Positions 10,201-18,186 of a DNA stretch of 21,522 bases are shown here, in pieces; positions within the stretch are counted from its first letter, which is position 1; each line of letters begins with the position of its first letter. Under the pieces are notes generated by a model that worked only from the letters and a program-made list of their open reading frames with translations, was not told the DNA's origin and did not search any database. Origin of the DNA: Perkinsus marinus ATCC 50983 (Eukaryota; Perkinsozoa; Perkinsida; Perkinsidae); the NCBI RefSeq assembly GCF_000006405.1, contig NW_003210458.1:139310-160831 (forward strand). Reading direction: 5' to 3'. The position numbers and the translations under genes were made by a program.

Positions 10201-11571
10201 TTGACTGGTTGGGTGGTGTGAGAGATGACGACGAAGACAACTGCGACCCTATCGGCATAGTCGGTCACAAGCGACTGGGCTCTTCAGGGTTCCAACCAAG
10301 GTTTGCACTGCACATTGTGGACTTGCTCACACGACATCATACATTCCTTCTTGCTGAGGACAAGTCCGCAGCCAGTGCACAAGAGCTAGTGGAGCATTAC
10401 TGCCTTGTTTATGGGTACCCGAAGCTGGTTCTATCAGACGCCGACTCTTCTTTCACTGGTCGTCACTTCTCGAGTTGGTGTCGAACTACGGGTATCAAGC
10501 AAGCGTACAGCCCACCCTACGCCCCGTTCAGACGTGGGCATATCGAGAGAGCTCACGCGGAGGTATGGGCCTCTGTGAGGGCGATGAAAGATGAGGCTAG
10601 GACTAGAGGCTACCCGCCGAAGCCGTGGTACTGCTATATACAAAGAATAGCTTTCGCCCTCAACAATACTGCATCGGAGCAGCTGGGTGGCTTCTCACCT
10701 AACGACTTAGTCTACACCTACCAGACCTCTCTACCGCCCGCCCTTCTAGCAGACAAGAAGCTACCCGAGGATCTGCAGAACTATATTGACAAAAATCTGG
10801 TGCCCGAAGAACATCACGACCAGAGATATCAAGGTTTCGTGGAGAAGTTTCGTCGCGAGTTCGAAGCGGCATTGAGCCTATATCGGGGCCATCTCATGAA
10901 GGTTCTTCACGAGAACAGTCTGCGAGCGGCAAGCAAGTCCCAACGGCGTCGAAGGCAATACCAGTTCGAGCCCGGACANNNNNNNNNNNNNNNNNNNNNN
11001 NNNNNNNNNNNNNNNNNNNNNNNNNNNNNNNNNNNNNNNNNNNNNNNNNNNNNNNNNNNNNNNNNNNNNNNNNNNNNNCCCCGCAAGTTTTGGTCTAGGT
11101 CTCAAGACCAAGGCAAGATGGACAGGCCCCGTCAAGGTTAAGGGTAACAGCAGTGCGTCGAAGCAGCTGGTCGATATCGAGACCCTGTCCGGACGTCCTC
11201 TTGGACGGGTTCACGTGTTCAATGTCAAGCGAGCCTATCTGTCGACTCAACAACAGTCACTACTCCAACAACTAGCGTCAGGAGATGACCAGGGCGTGGT
11301 GACTGCTGGCACGGCACCAGAAGTGGTGTCTGACTTACCACCGGTGCACTCTACGATGTTCCCGGATGCGCACTATGTTTTGGGACGAAGCGTCGAGGAC
11401 AAGACTCCTGTGGTGCACATCTCTCTGGTCAAGGAACCGGTGGACACGGGTCTCTGGATACAGACTGACTGCTGCGACCTTTGGGTCCAGTGCCCTCAGA
11501 CAGTGTTCGACAGATACAAGGACGAGTCCTTCCGATGCGTTGATGTCGGCCTGAACTGCCCTTTGAGCTAA
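4224..11571 (+). CDS. Gag-Pol-like polyprotein region of the retrotransposon
   Basis: Numbering residues from the frame opening at 4197, the parts are as follows. A Gag-like region with low-complexity repeats runs to about residue 770. Three zinc knuckles follow at 778-840: the first and third are CX2CX4HX4C and the middle one starts C-x-C. An aspartic protease motif ILDSGSGKN has its Asp at 923. The reverse transcriptase has its YMDD box at 1477-1480, with an unusually long stretch between the GNKGSP motif and YMDD. RNase H begins with YTDAS (Asp 1640). The integrase has a His-His-Cys-Cys zinc-binding region, then Asp 2003, Asp 2081 and Glu 2117, an exact D-35-E spacing. A 100-N gap at 10979-11078 lies downstream of the catalytic core. 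Coding-like sequence follows to about 11571. Because the gap length is unknown, continuity across it cannot be judged. Confidence 0.9.
4683..5140 (+). repeat. Tandem 72-bp (24-residue) repeats in the Gag-like region
   Basis: About six degenerate units recur at 69-72-bp spacing. Anchors near 4751, 4820, 4892, 4964 and 5036 carry variants of the peptide SGMAPEHSQQAQ, followed by KTGLFAT. The units are rich in Gln, Ala, Thr and Tyr and are probably disordered. The outer units are the most diverged. Confidence 0.8.
10979..11078. other. Assembly gap (100 N)
   Basis: A run of exactly 100 N is the usual placeholder for a gap of unknown size. It falls inside the retrotransposon and does not affect any host gene call. 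Confidence 0.98.
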
Positions 11572-11669
11572 GCGAACAGATGCTGATTACCATTCAGTAT
11601 ATAGCCTATGGCAATTTCTTTTTTTTGTGTGTGACGATTGCTACAAGTAGCAACGGAGGTGCCGGGCAA

Positions 11670-11816
11670 TGTGCTCACACTCCTCATAATTAATATCTTC
11701 AGTAGCGCACGCCAAGCATGAAACGGCCTTAGTACTGGAGAACAAAAGCAAGATAATATATACTCTTTTGATCCAACTACAACTGCATTGTGTTATGCTC
11801 TCCAACGTTCAAGATA
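11670..11816 (+). repeat. 3' LTR of the retrotransposon
   Basis: This is identical to the 5' LTR at every position I compared. The preceding stretch has a modest purine bias (GGAGGTGCCGGG) but no clear polypurine tract. It is followed directly by the TCAG target duplication and then by the first 13 codons of the left cyclin read on the minus strand. Confidence 0.93.
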
Positions 11817-11857
11817 TCAGACCGCTGAGAGTGCTGCGAACGGTTGCTAGTGAGCAT

Positions 11858-12121
11858 AGTAGTTAGAAGACTTTTGTTAGAGTCAATATCGACCGCTGGT
11901 GCAAATCGCGCTCGCCCTCAGAAATCGATCATTCATGCAAAGTGCATGTACGATGCATGATGCAGGAAACGCGCATACATCTTGCTGGAGAGCTGCTGTC
12001 CCGTGTTCAGTGAATCACTCCAGGAATTCAGAATCGATTCTAGCATCGTATCATACGTGTAGAAAGTGATTCTGAGTTCTGAAGTCGGTTTACTGAAAAA
12101 CCCCAGTGAAAAATCGAGTCT
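11858..12121 (-). promoter_or_regulatory. Cyclin upstream region, left arm
   Basis: This lies between the small open frame and the cyclin ATG and is matched by 17923-18186. It includes the 12-bp palindrome AGAATCGATTCT, which is not perfect in the other copies. The promoter role is inferred from position alone. Confidence 0.4.
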
Positions 12122-12559
12122 TTAATAACAATCTCGCAAATAGTGAAATAATAGCAGCGATTCCCTTGAGGAGTCTAGTGAATGGGTGACACTGATCGAT
12201 TGGGACGGACTCTTCAGATGATGAGTAGGCTCATGGGAAGGAGGTGGACCGATAGGACTTGTCACCGGGGAAGAAGAGACCAGCTGTGGTGGAGATGGCA
12301 GGACAGAACCGAGGACCAAGTTACCGTCTGGACGCTGGCCAAGCACGTCGACTGGAGTAGACACCCTAGGAGGAGATTCCCTTACTGGACACGAAGGCGA
12401 GGTTGAGGGATTATCAGCCTCGATGGTTTGGGAGAGAGCTTGGACTTCGTCAGCATCAGAACGCTGGATCTCGATAGAATGTGAACGATAAGCATTACGC
12501 TTGATGCCTTTGCCGACACATGCTCTCCTTGCCCTCCCCGACTGATACGACTCTGACAT
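12122..12559 (-). CDS. Uncharacterised 145-residue protein, left copy
   Basis: An ATG-to-stop frame of 145 codons is preserved over its full length in both arms (partner 17485-17922). I recognise no family. The first 35 residues are basic (GRARRACVGKGIKR). The middle and end are rich in Ser, Pro and Thr and look disordered, with no signal peptide or membrane segment. Between copies I count nine base differences in 435, of which six change the protein and three are silent. That pattern gives no sign of purifying selection, so the frame may be relaxed or not translated. It lies upstream of the cyclin on the same strand, with 264 bp between. It could be a separate gene or a 5' part of the cyclin transcript. 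Confidence 0.5.
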   Translation of the reverse strand: MSESYQSGRARRACVGKGIKRNAYRSHSIEIQRSDADEVQALSQTIEADNPSTSPSCPVRESPPRVSTPVDVLGQRPDGNLVLGSVLPSPPQLVSSSPVTSPIGPPPSHEPTHHLKSPSQSISVTHSLDSSRESLLLFHYLRDCY

Positions 12560-13186
12560 GATGATGAATATACTAACTGTACTCTGTACTTATCTCTCAC
12601 AATATCTAACGTGCATCTTTTCGTTTTATCTCAAAAATTGGCTCACGTCGCCGAACAGATGAACTAATGGACGTGCGCTTATCAAAGTGATCTGATGCTC
12701 TGTTGACAACCACTTAGGGAACGAAACACTAGAAAGTCTCGGGAGATGATCTTATGTCATCAGCTACGATAGTAAGATGAGAATATTCCGCTGCAACCTC
12801 ATTCGTTGTGCGGCACAACTTCTAGTTGTGAAAAAGAGGAAAAGTTCTGGTAATACCAGAACGATGGTGTAATACCAGACAGCATACCAGATGGTGTAAT
12901 ACCAGAACTTTTTGTCTAGCAGTTGTTGTCTTCGCGTATATAAATGGTAGTTCGATAGCAGAATGGAGGTATACCTTGTATGCCCTCAGAAACACGATAT
13001 CCAGGCCCCAACTTATCTGACAATGAATCTCGTATAGAAACAAGTAGACGAGAACAGTTGCAGTTACGGAGTTTCCTCGTTTTGAAACTCTCCCAAGCCC
13101 TAGGATTGGCCCTCCTCAGATTGTAAGCCAGACCTAGATAGTACCTAATAGTAGAGCTGATATCAGGTGGACTGAGGATTCCCAGA
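12560..13186. other. 3' flank of the delta-9 gene and upstream region of the small frame, no gene
   Basis: The part up to 13163 belongs to the left repeat arm. At 12814-12830 there is a hairpin with 7-bp arms. At 12845-12863 there is a 9-bp-arm palindrome GTTCTGGTA/TACCAGAAC. The unit GATGGTGTAATACCAGA occurs at 12863-12879 and 12890-12906. These short repeats are absent from the right arm. I see no gene. Confidence 0.5.
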
Positions 13187-14221
13187 TTACATTATGTCGA
13201 TGAAAATTTTGGTGGGATTAAATTGCTTGAGAGCGGACAGCTCAGCACCAGCATAGTCCCATTGGAAGGTATGATGCCAATTGTGCCAACCATCACCGAG
13301 AGCGAGGAAAGCAACAATACCGCACTCGGTACTCACAGCATCGGCATCATACGGTTTGGGTCCCCACCTATGCAGTACTGAGTTGATGGACCACGTGACA
13401 TGCAGTCCAAAGCAATAACGCAATACGCCAGGCAATAGAATGCCATTGATGATAGATTCACCCCAAAAGTAATTCGCTACGAGCGCAGGGACCTGAGCAG
13501 GTGTTGTTGATGGGAAAATCGGTTATAGCAGTGATAGAGCAAATGCTGCTATTACAATAAAACACCACGTTATATCCCACCAAGGGTAAAGATCTGAAGA
13601 TCATGACGATGAAAGACAAGGATCCCCACACTGCTAACGTACAATGCTGCAGTAGTAATACATTATCATTATATAGATCCTCTACAGAAATCCTGCTGCA
13701 AGCATCTGCGACCAACTTTGGTTTATGTATCAATAACCATCCAATGTGGGCATAGAAGAATCCTCGTTGTGAATCATGTGGATCTCTATCAGTATCAGCA
13801 TGAAGATGATGTGCTCGATGATTCGAAGCCCAGTGTATAATACTTCCTTGATTGGCGAAGCTATTGCAAATCATCAGAAATACTCTTAGCGGATATGTAG
13901 CTCTATAAGATCTGTGGGACCAGAGTCTGTGAGCACCCGCAGTGATGCCGAGAGCCGACAGAACATATACACAAACCTGCAAGACGTTTCACAGTACCAC
14001 GTTCGAATAGAAGTACGAGTATGCCTTCCTTACCGTCCAGAGATATGTGTATGGATGGCAAGGGTACGCGAAAGCGTTGTATATACAAAAGCAACTAATG
14101 ATGTGCACCTGCAAGGGTATGTATTACAGGAATCAACAGAACTCTCATCGCTCACCAGAGCCATGTAAGTCACCATGGTCCAATTTATACGAAAAAGTTC
14201 TCCATTATTGCTAGTTTTCAT
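13187..14221 (-). CDS. Delta-9 (stearoyl-CoA type) fatty acid desaturase
   Basis: The predicted enzyme puts the first double bond into a saturated acyl-CoA, using cytochrome b5 electrons at the endoplasmic reticulum (family knowledge). Exons on the minus strand are 14156-14221, 14034-14108, 13581-13976 and 13187-13492. Introns are 47, 57 and 88 nt, all GT-AG and phase 0, giving 280 residues. All three His boxes are present: HRLWSH at 63-68, HRAHH at 100-104 and HNWHH at 249-253. The NSVLHRWG motif with its extra His at 220 is also there. An in-frame ATG at 14350 would add 43 residues; I chose 14221 because the homology-like part starts soon after it. The protein stops a few residues after NPTKIFID, where relatives usually continue for a few tens of residues. 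The stop is 24 bp from the inverted-repeat boundary, so the tail was probably lost at the rearrangement. The gene is divergent from the delta-12 type gene. Confidence 0.93.
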
Positions 14222-15299
14222 GGTAGCCTGTCTTTGTATTCCCACCCTTATACGATCCCTGGTTACTACACTCGTCAGCGACGAGTCGCCGCCGTGGTGT
14301 CTACCAGTACCACAACAACAGTCTGTATCGGCGGTCCTCCTATAAGACATTCGTATGAGTGGGACTAAACGTTGATATCGTGTTCCATTCGTCGTGTGAG
14401 AGCATCTGCGTCACGTCAGTCACGAGTCACCAGTGAGTCACGTCACTGAAGTGAGGTGACGTTGTGGTAGAAGGATCTACCCGCTCCTGTTGGCCAGTTT
14501 GTTAGTTGTAAGATATCGATCATTCGCCATATGTAAATCGACTCCGTTCGACCTTTACATGTTATCTGCTATGTCGTTAGACCGTTCGGCCCTGCTTCTG
14601 CGGAAGTACACAGTATGGGGGGCGCCAATAGGTGACCGATAGGTTCTAGATTGATATCTGGAGCCGATCGAGGCAGACAGTGATTGGGACAGATGTTCTG
14701 TGACGTTGAGTGGGACAACTAATCTAGTTGTCCCATTCAACGTCACACTGTGACGTGACACAAGTTCTGTCAGAACTCTAACAGTTGGTGTAGAACAGCT
14801 GAGCGGATTGGTTGCTCTATTATGCCGCTGGCGTGAGCAAACGTGCGCTAGTAGCGCTAGAAACAAAGCGCTAATCCACCTAGGACGTGCGATATGTGCT
14901 GAGTGACTTGACGTAGCTTGAGCACCACGTCACCGACTCCGGCGTCTCTATCCGTTCGTCTAGTTTTGGTCAACTCGACTTCACATTTATGTCCAGCTCG
15001 TCCATTACAGGGGATAGCTCCGATGAGGGGGCTGCCGACACATTATCGGACGATGCAAACATCACATTGTGTTGCTTATCTATGTGGTTTGATGGGTGCA
15101 TCGTACCCTGTATTTTGTAGGATGCCACTCCTGTCCCGTGTTGTCTCACGGAACCAGTCTTCCGAGTTTATTTTGTGTATATCAGGGCACAAGGATACTG
15201 TCTGATAGTAGTTATAGGTGTTATGTGGGAATACCTGTGGAGAGTGAAAGAGAGTGATACGGTCCTCAGTCTTACTTTCATCGCAAACATCTTATAAAC
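14222..15299. promoter_or_regulatory. Shared divergent promoter region of the two desaturase genes
   Basis: This single-copy intergenic region drives outward in both directions by position. I count nine TGACG/CGTCA pentamers between 14409 and 14932 (starts 14409, 14414, 14441, 14457, 14701, 14741, 14751, 14909, 14928), where about one is expected by chance. TGACG is the half-site of bZIP (CREB/ATF-like) factors, so joint control is plausible. It also holds the hairpin at 14699-14747 and a 7-bp-arm palindrome at 14763-14777. If the delta-9 protein starts at 14350, the region is shorter. No other gene is seen. Confidence 0.55.
14699..14747. repeat. Hairpin with 22-bp arms in the desaturase intergenic region
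   Basis: The arms 14699-14720 and 14726-14747 are complementary with a single mismatch, which would be a G-U pair in RNA. The loop is five bases (AATCT). Each arm carries one TGACG motif, placed symmetrically. It could be a factor-binding site, a structured RNA or the remnant of a small inverted insertion. Confidence 0.8.
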
Positions 15300-16949
15300 A
15301 TGTGTTCGACAACTACTGTCTTTCAGGCCGGAGCTGTTGACCTTTTTTCGCCCTCTTCTGAGGCTACCCGGAGTTTGAGAGTTGAAGCTGATACAAGATG
15401 CCTCACTGGTGATGAGTTCTCGAAGATAGGACCTTCCGTGTCGGCTCTACAATCTGCTATACCTTCGCATTGCCGAGAGAGGAGCCTTTTGAGATCGGTT
15501 TTGTGTGTCACGAGGGATCTCCTGTACATCACGGCTTGTGCTACCACCCACTACCTGCTGTTAACCTCAATACCAGAGGACTATGCTCTCTTTAGGGGAG
15601 GCCTCTGGTGTGTTTACATCTTCTGGCAAGGTGTCTTCTTTACTGGTATTTGGGTGATGGGTCACGAGTGTGGTCATGGCGCGTTCTCCCCCTATCCATT
15701 GGTCAATGACTGTGTTGGCTTTGTCCTCCACTCGGCCTTATTGGTGCCGTATTTTAGTTGGCAATATTCTCATGCTAGGCATCACAAATTCACCAATCAT
15801 ATAACCAGAGGCGAAACTCACGTAGCGAGTCTCAAACATGAACTCAATGCATTCAGCCGCATACAGAGTACCCTAGAGGAATACGGACTTGACAAGGTCT
15901 TCCCGGTTTTCCCTATAGCGATGCTCCTGTTTGGCTACCCTATTTATCTCTTCTGGAATGTCTCCGGTGGCCGTGTTGGGTATGATGGCCGCTCTTACAA
16001 CAAGACGAGGCCCTCCCACTTCAACCCTGAAGGTGGTCTCTTTCCTCCTCACATGAAGGAGAAGGTTCTCCTCAGTGTCCTAGGTTGCGCCATCAGTCTT
16101 CTCATCGCAGCCTATTGCACGACGATTGTAGGCTTTCACAACGTGATGTTGTGGTATGGCTACCCTTATCTCTTTACTAACGGTTGGCTTACCCTCTACA
16201 CATCCCTGGAACATACACATAAAGATGTCCCTCATTACGGTGATGAGGCCTTCACCTTCATCAGAGGGGCTCTAACTTCTATCGACCGTCCATCTTATGG
16301 TTTTTTTTCTTCTTGTTTCCATCACGATGTCGGTGATACACATGTGCTGCATCATATCGACTCGAGGATACCTTGCTATCACGCGAGGGAAGCTACTGAA
16401 GCTATCAAACCTGTTCTTGGACATTACTACAGAGAAGACAACACCCCAATAGTGAAGGCGTTTTTGCGCGCTCATAGAGATTGCAAGTTCATTCGAGGCC
16501 TCACTGGTGTCCAATTCTATGAGCCCGGGCAGTCTGCGGAGTTCTTCGGTCGTAGTCTCCGTCTGCCATTGGAAGGTGCTCTAGAGAGCACTGGAGTTGC
16601 TGCTGAGGCCAATGCTACTCCCGAATCTGAGGAAGTCAGGAAGGAGATCCGTGATGAGATCGATCATCTGGTGGGCGCAGCCTTGCGTATCCGCGATGAT
16701 GAGGTCAGTACTGCTCGCGGCCGCCTGCGCAGAGGCCCTCCAGTTGTGGGTTCGACCGTACTTGTCTATGAGGCCGGGATCGCTGGCAAAGGGGGAACTT
16801 ATAATCGACAACCTTATGTCGTTGATGATATTTTTGATGGCACAACCTTAAAACTATCTAAGGTTGGTGAACCATCTTCTGTTAGAACTAGTCATTACTT
16901 GAATGTTCGTCCGTACTATGGATCATCCGCGGGGCATGTGAGATATTGA
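15300..16949 (+). CDS. Delta-12/omega-6 type fatty acid desaturase with an unusual C-terminal extension
   Basis: The frame is a single exon of 549 codons starting at ATG 15300. FAD2-like enzymes convert oleoyl to linoleoyl chains in endoplasmic reticulum lipids (family knowledge); an omega-3 activity cannot be excluded. The His boxes are HECGH at 122-126, HARHH at 158-162 and HVLHH at 348-352, with hydrophobic segments between them. SIPEDY and the SLLRSV stretch near residue 63 are typical of the family's N-terminal part. The usual family length is about 380-400 residues, and the expected end is near VQFYEP (residues 404-409). The remaining 140 residues are extra. Residues about 481-549 contain GSTVLVYEAG, QPYVVDDIFDGTTLKL and LNVRPYYG, which resemble the end of retroelement integrases. 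The stop lies 13 bp from the right repeat arm. The gene is divergent from the delta-9 gene, whose product would supply its substrate. Confidence 0.93.
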   Translation: MCSTTTVFQAGAVDLFSPSSEATRSLRVEADTRCLTGDEFSKIGPSVSALQSAIPSHCRERSLLRSVLCVTRDLLYITACATTHYLLLTSIPEDYALFRGGLWCVYIFWQGVFFTGIWVMGHECGHGAFSPYPLVNDCVGFVLHSALLVPYFSWQYSHARHHKFTNHITRGETHVASLKHELNAFSRIQSTLEEYGLDKVFPVFPIAMLLFGYPIYLFWNVSGGRVGYDGRSYNKTRPSHFNPEGGLFPPHMKEKVLLSVLGCAISLLIAAYCTTIVGFHNVMLWYGYPYLFTNGWLTLYTSLEHTHKDVPHYGDEAFTFIRGALTSIDRPSYGFFSSCFHHDVGDTHVLHHIDSRIPCYHAREATEAIKPVLGHYYREDNTPIVKAFLRAHRDCKFIRGLTGVQFYEPGQSAEFFGRSLRLPLEGALESTGVAAEANATPESEEVRKEIRDEIDHLVGAALRIRDDEVSTARGRLRRGPPVVGSTVLVYEAGIAGKGGTYNRQPYVVDDIFDGTTLKLSKVGEPSSVRTSHYLNVRPYYGSSAGHVRY

Positions 16950-17484
16950 GGATTGTATTGGCATATCAGCTCTACTATTAGGTACTATCTAGGTCTGGCT
17001 TACAATCTGAGGAGGGCCAATCCTAGGGCTTGGGAGAGTTTCAAAACGAGGAAACTCCGTAAGTACTGCAACTGTTCTCGTCTACTTGTTTCTATATGAG
17101 ATTCATTGTCAGGTAAGTTAGGTCCTGGATATCGTGTTTCTGAGGGCATGCAAGGTATACCTCCATTCTGCTATCGAACTACCATTTATATACGCGAAGA
17201 CAATTACTGCTAGACAAAAAGTTTTGGTATGGGCGCAACGAATGAGGTTGCAGCAGAATATTCTCATCTTACTATCGTAGCTGATGACATAAGATGATCT
17301 CCCGAGACTTTCTAGTGTTTCGTTCCCTAAGTGGTTGTGAACAGAGCATCAGAGCACTTTGATAAGCGCACGTCCTTTAGTTCATATGTTCGGCGACGTG
17401 AGCCAATTTTTGAGATGAAACGAAAAGATGCACGTTAGATATTGTGAGAGATAAGTACAGATTACAGTTAGTATATTCATCATC
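16950..17484. other. 3' flank of the delta-12 gene and upstream region of the small frame, no gene
   Basis: From 16963 onward this is repeat-arm sequence matching 12560-13163. It must hold the 3' end signals of the desaturase and any promoter of the small frame. No conserved longer open frame is seen. Confidence 0.5.
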
Positions 17485-17922
17485 ATGTCAGAGTCGTATC
17501 AGTCGGGGAGGGCAAAGAGAGCATGTGTCGGCAAAGGCATCAAGCGTAATGCTTATCATTCACATTCTATCGAGATCCAGCGTTCTGATGCTGACGAAGT
17601 CCGAGCTCTCTCCCAAACGGTCGAGGCTGATAATCCCTCAACCTCGCCTTCGTGTCCAGTAAGGGAATCTCCTCCTAGGGTGTCTACTCCAGTCGACGTG
17701 CTTGGCCAGCGTCCAGACGGTAACTTGGTCCTCGGTTCTGTCCTGCCATCTCCACCACAGCTGGTCTCTTCTTCCCCGGTGACAAGTCCTATCGGTCCAC
17801 CTCCTTCCCATGAGCCTACTCATCATCTGAAGAGTCCGTTCCAATCGATCAGTGTCACCCATTCACTAGACTCATCAAGGGAATCGCTTCTATTATTTCA
17901 GTATTTGCGAGATTGTTATTAA
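17485..17922 (+). CDS. Uncharacterised 145-residue protein, right copy
   Basis: This is the inverted partner of 12122-12559. It has the same length and the same start (MSESYQSGRAKRACVGKG), with six residue differences. It has a basic N-terminal part and a Ser/Pro/Thr-rich remainder such as SVLPSPPQLVSSSPVTSP. No family is recognised. It lies 536 bp downstream of the delta-12 stop and 264 bp upstream of the cyclin ATG, all on the plus strand. Preservation of the frame is weak evidence, because the copies are only about 2% different. A role as a 5' exon of the cyclin transcript is possible. Confidence 0.5.
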   Translation: MSESYQSGRAKRACVGKGIKRNAYHSHSIEIQRSDADEVRALSQTVEADNPSTSPSCPVRESPPRVSTPVDVLGQRPDGNLVLGSVLPSPPQLVSSSPVTSPIGPPPSHEPTHHLKSPFQSISVTHSLDSSRESLLLFQYLRDCY

Positions 17923-18186
17923 AGACTCGTTTTTTCACTGGGGTTTTTCAGTAAACCGACTTCAGCACTCAGAATCGCTTTCTACACGTATGATACAATG
18001 CTAGAATCGACTCTGAATTCCTGGAGTGATTCAATGAACACGGGACAGCAGCTCACCAGCAAGATGTATGCGCGTTTCCTGCATCATGCATCATACATGC
18101 ACCTTGCAGGAATGATCGATTTCTGAGGGCGAGCGCGATTTGCACCAGCGGTCGATATCGACTCTAACAAAAGTCTTCTAACCACT
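17923..18186 (+). promoter_or_regulatory. Cyclin upstream region, right arm
   Basis: This is the counterpart of 11858-12121 and of part of 312-906. It contains clustered short palindromes around GCATGATGCATC and ATCGAT. A promoter or 5' leader is inferred from its position ahead of the only complete cyclin. Confidence 0.4.

Larger units (their letters stand above)
4099..11816 (+). mobile_element. LTR retrotransposon, Ty3/gypsy-like domain order, recent insertion
   Basis: The element spans 7718 bp, including a 100-N assembly gap. It has 147-bp direct repeats at its ends, identical by eye, and a perfect 4-bp target duplication TCAG at 4095-4098 and 11817-11820. The domain order is Gag, zinc knuckles, protease, reverse transcriptase, RNase H, integrase, which is shared by Ty3/gypsy and BEL/Pao elements. 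The RNase H region and integrase look more gypsy-like, but only a tree could settle the family. The element lies antisense to the cyclin it interrupts. Two other copies of the site are empty, so it arrived after the duplications. It looks near-whole apart from the sequence gap, which prevents a firm judgement. Confidence 0.95.
11817..13163. repeat. Left arm of large inverted repeat, inner part
   Basis: In reverse complement this matches 16963 to about 18228. It contains the first 13 cyclin codons (ATG at 11857), the cyclin upstream region, the 145-codon open frame and its upstream region. The inner end at 13163 is 24 bp from the delta-9 desaturase stop codon. Relative to the right arm it carries about 85 extra bases around 12808-12905. 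Confidence 0.9.

Noticed and set aside
14555-14866. 103-codon minus-strand frame in the desaturase intergenic region
   Set aside because: It spans the hairpin and clustered motifs, and the translation is Ser/Arg-rich with no family signal.
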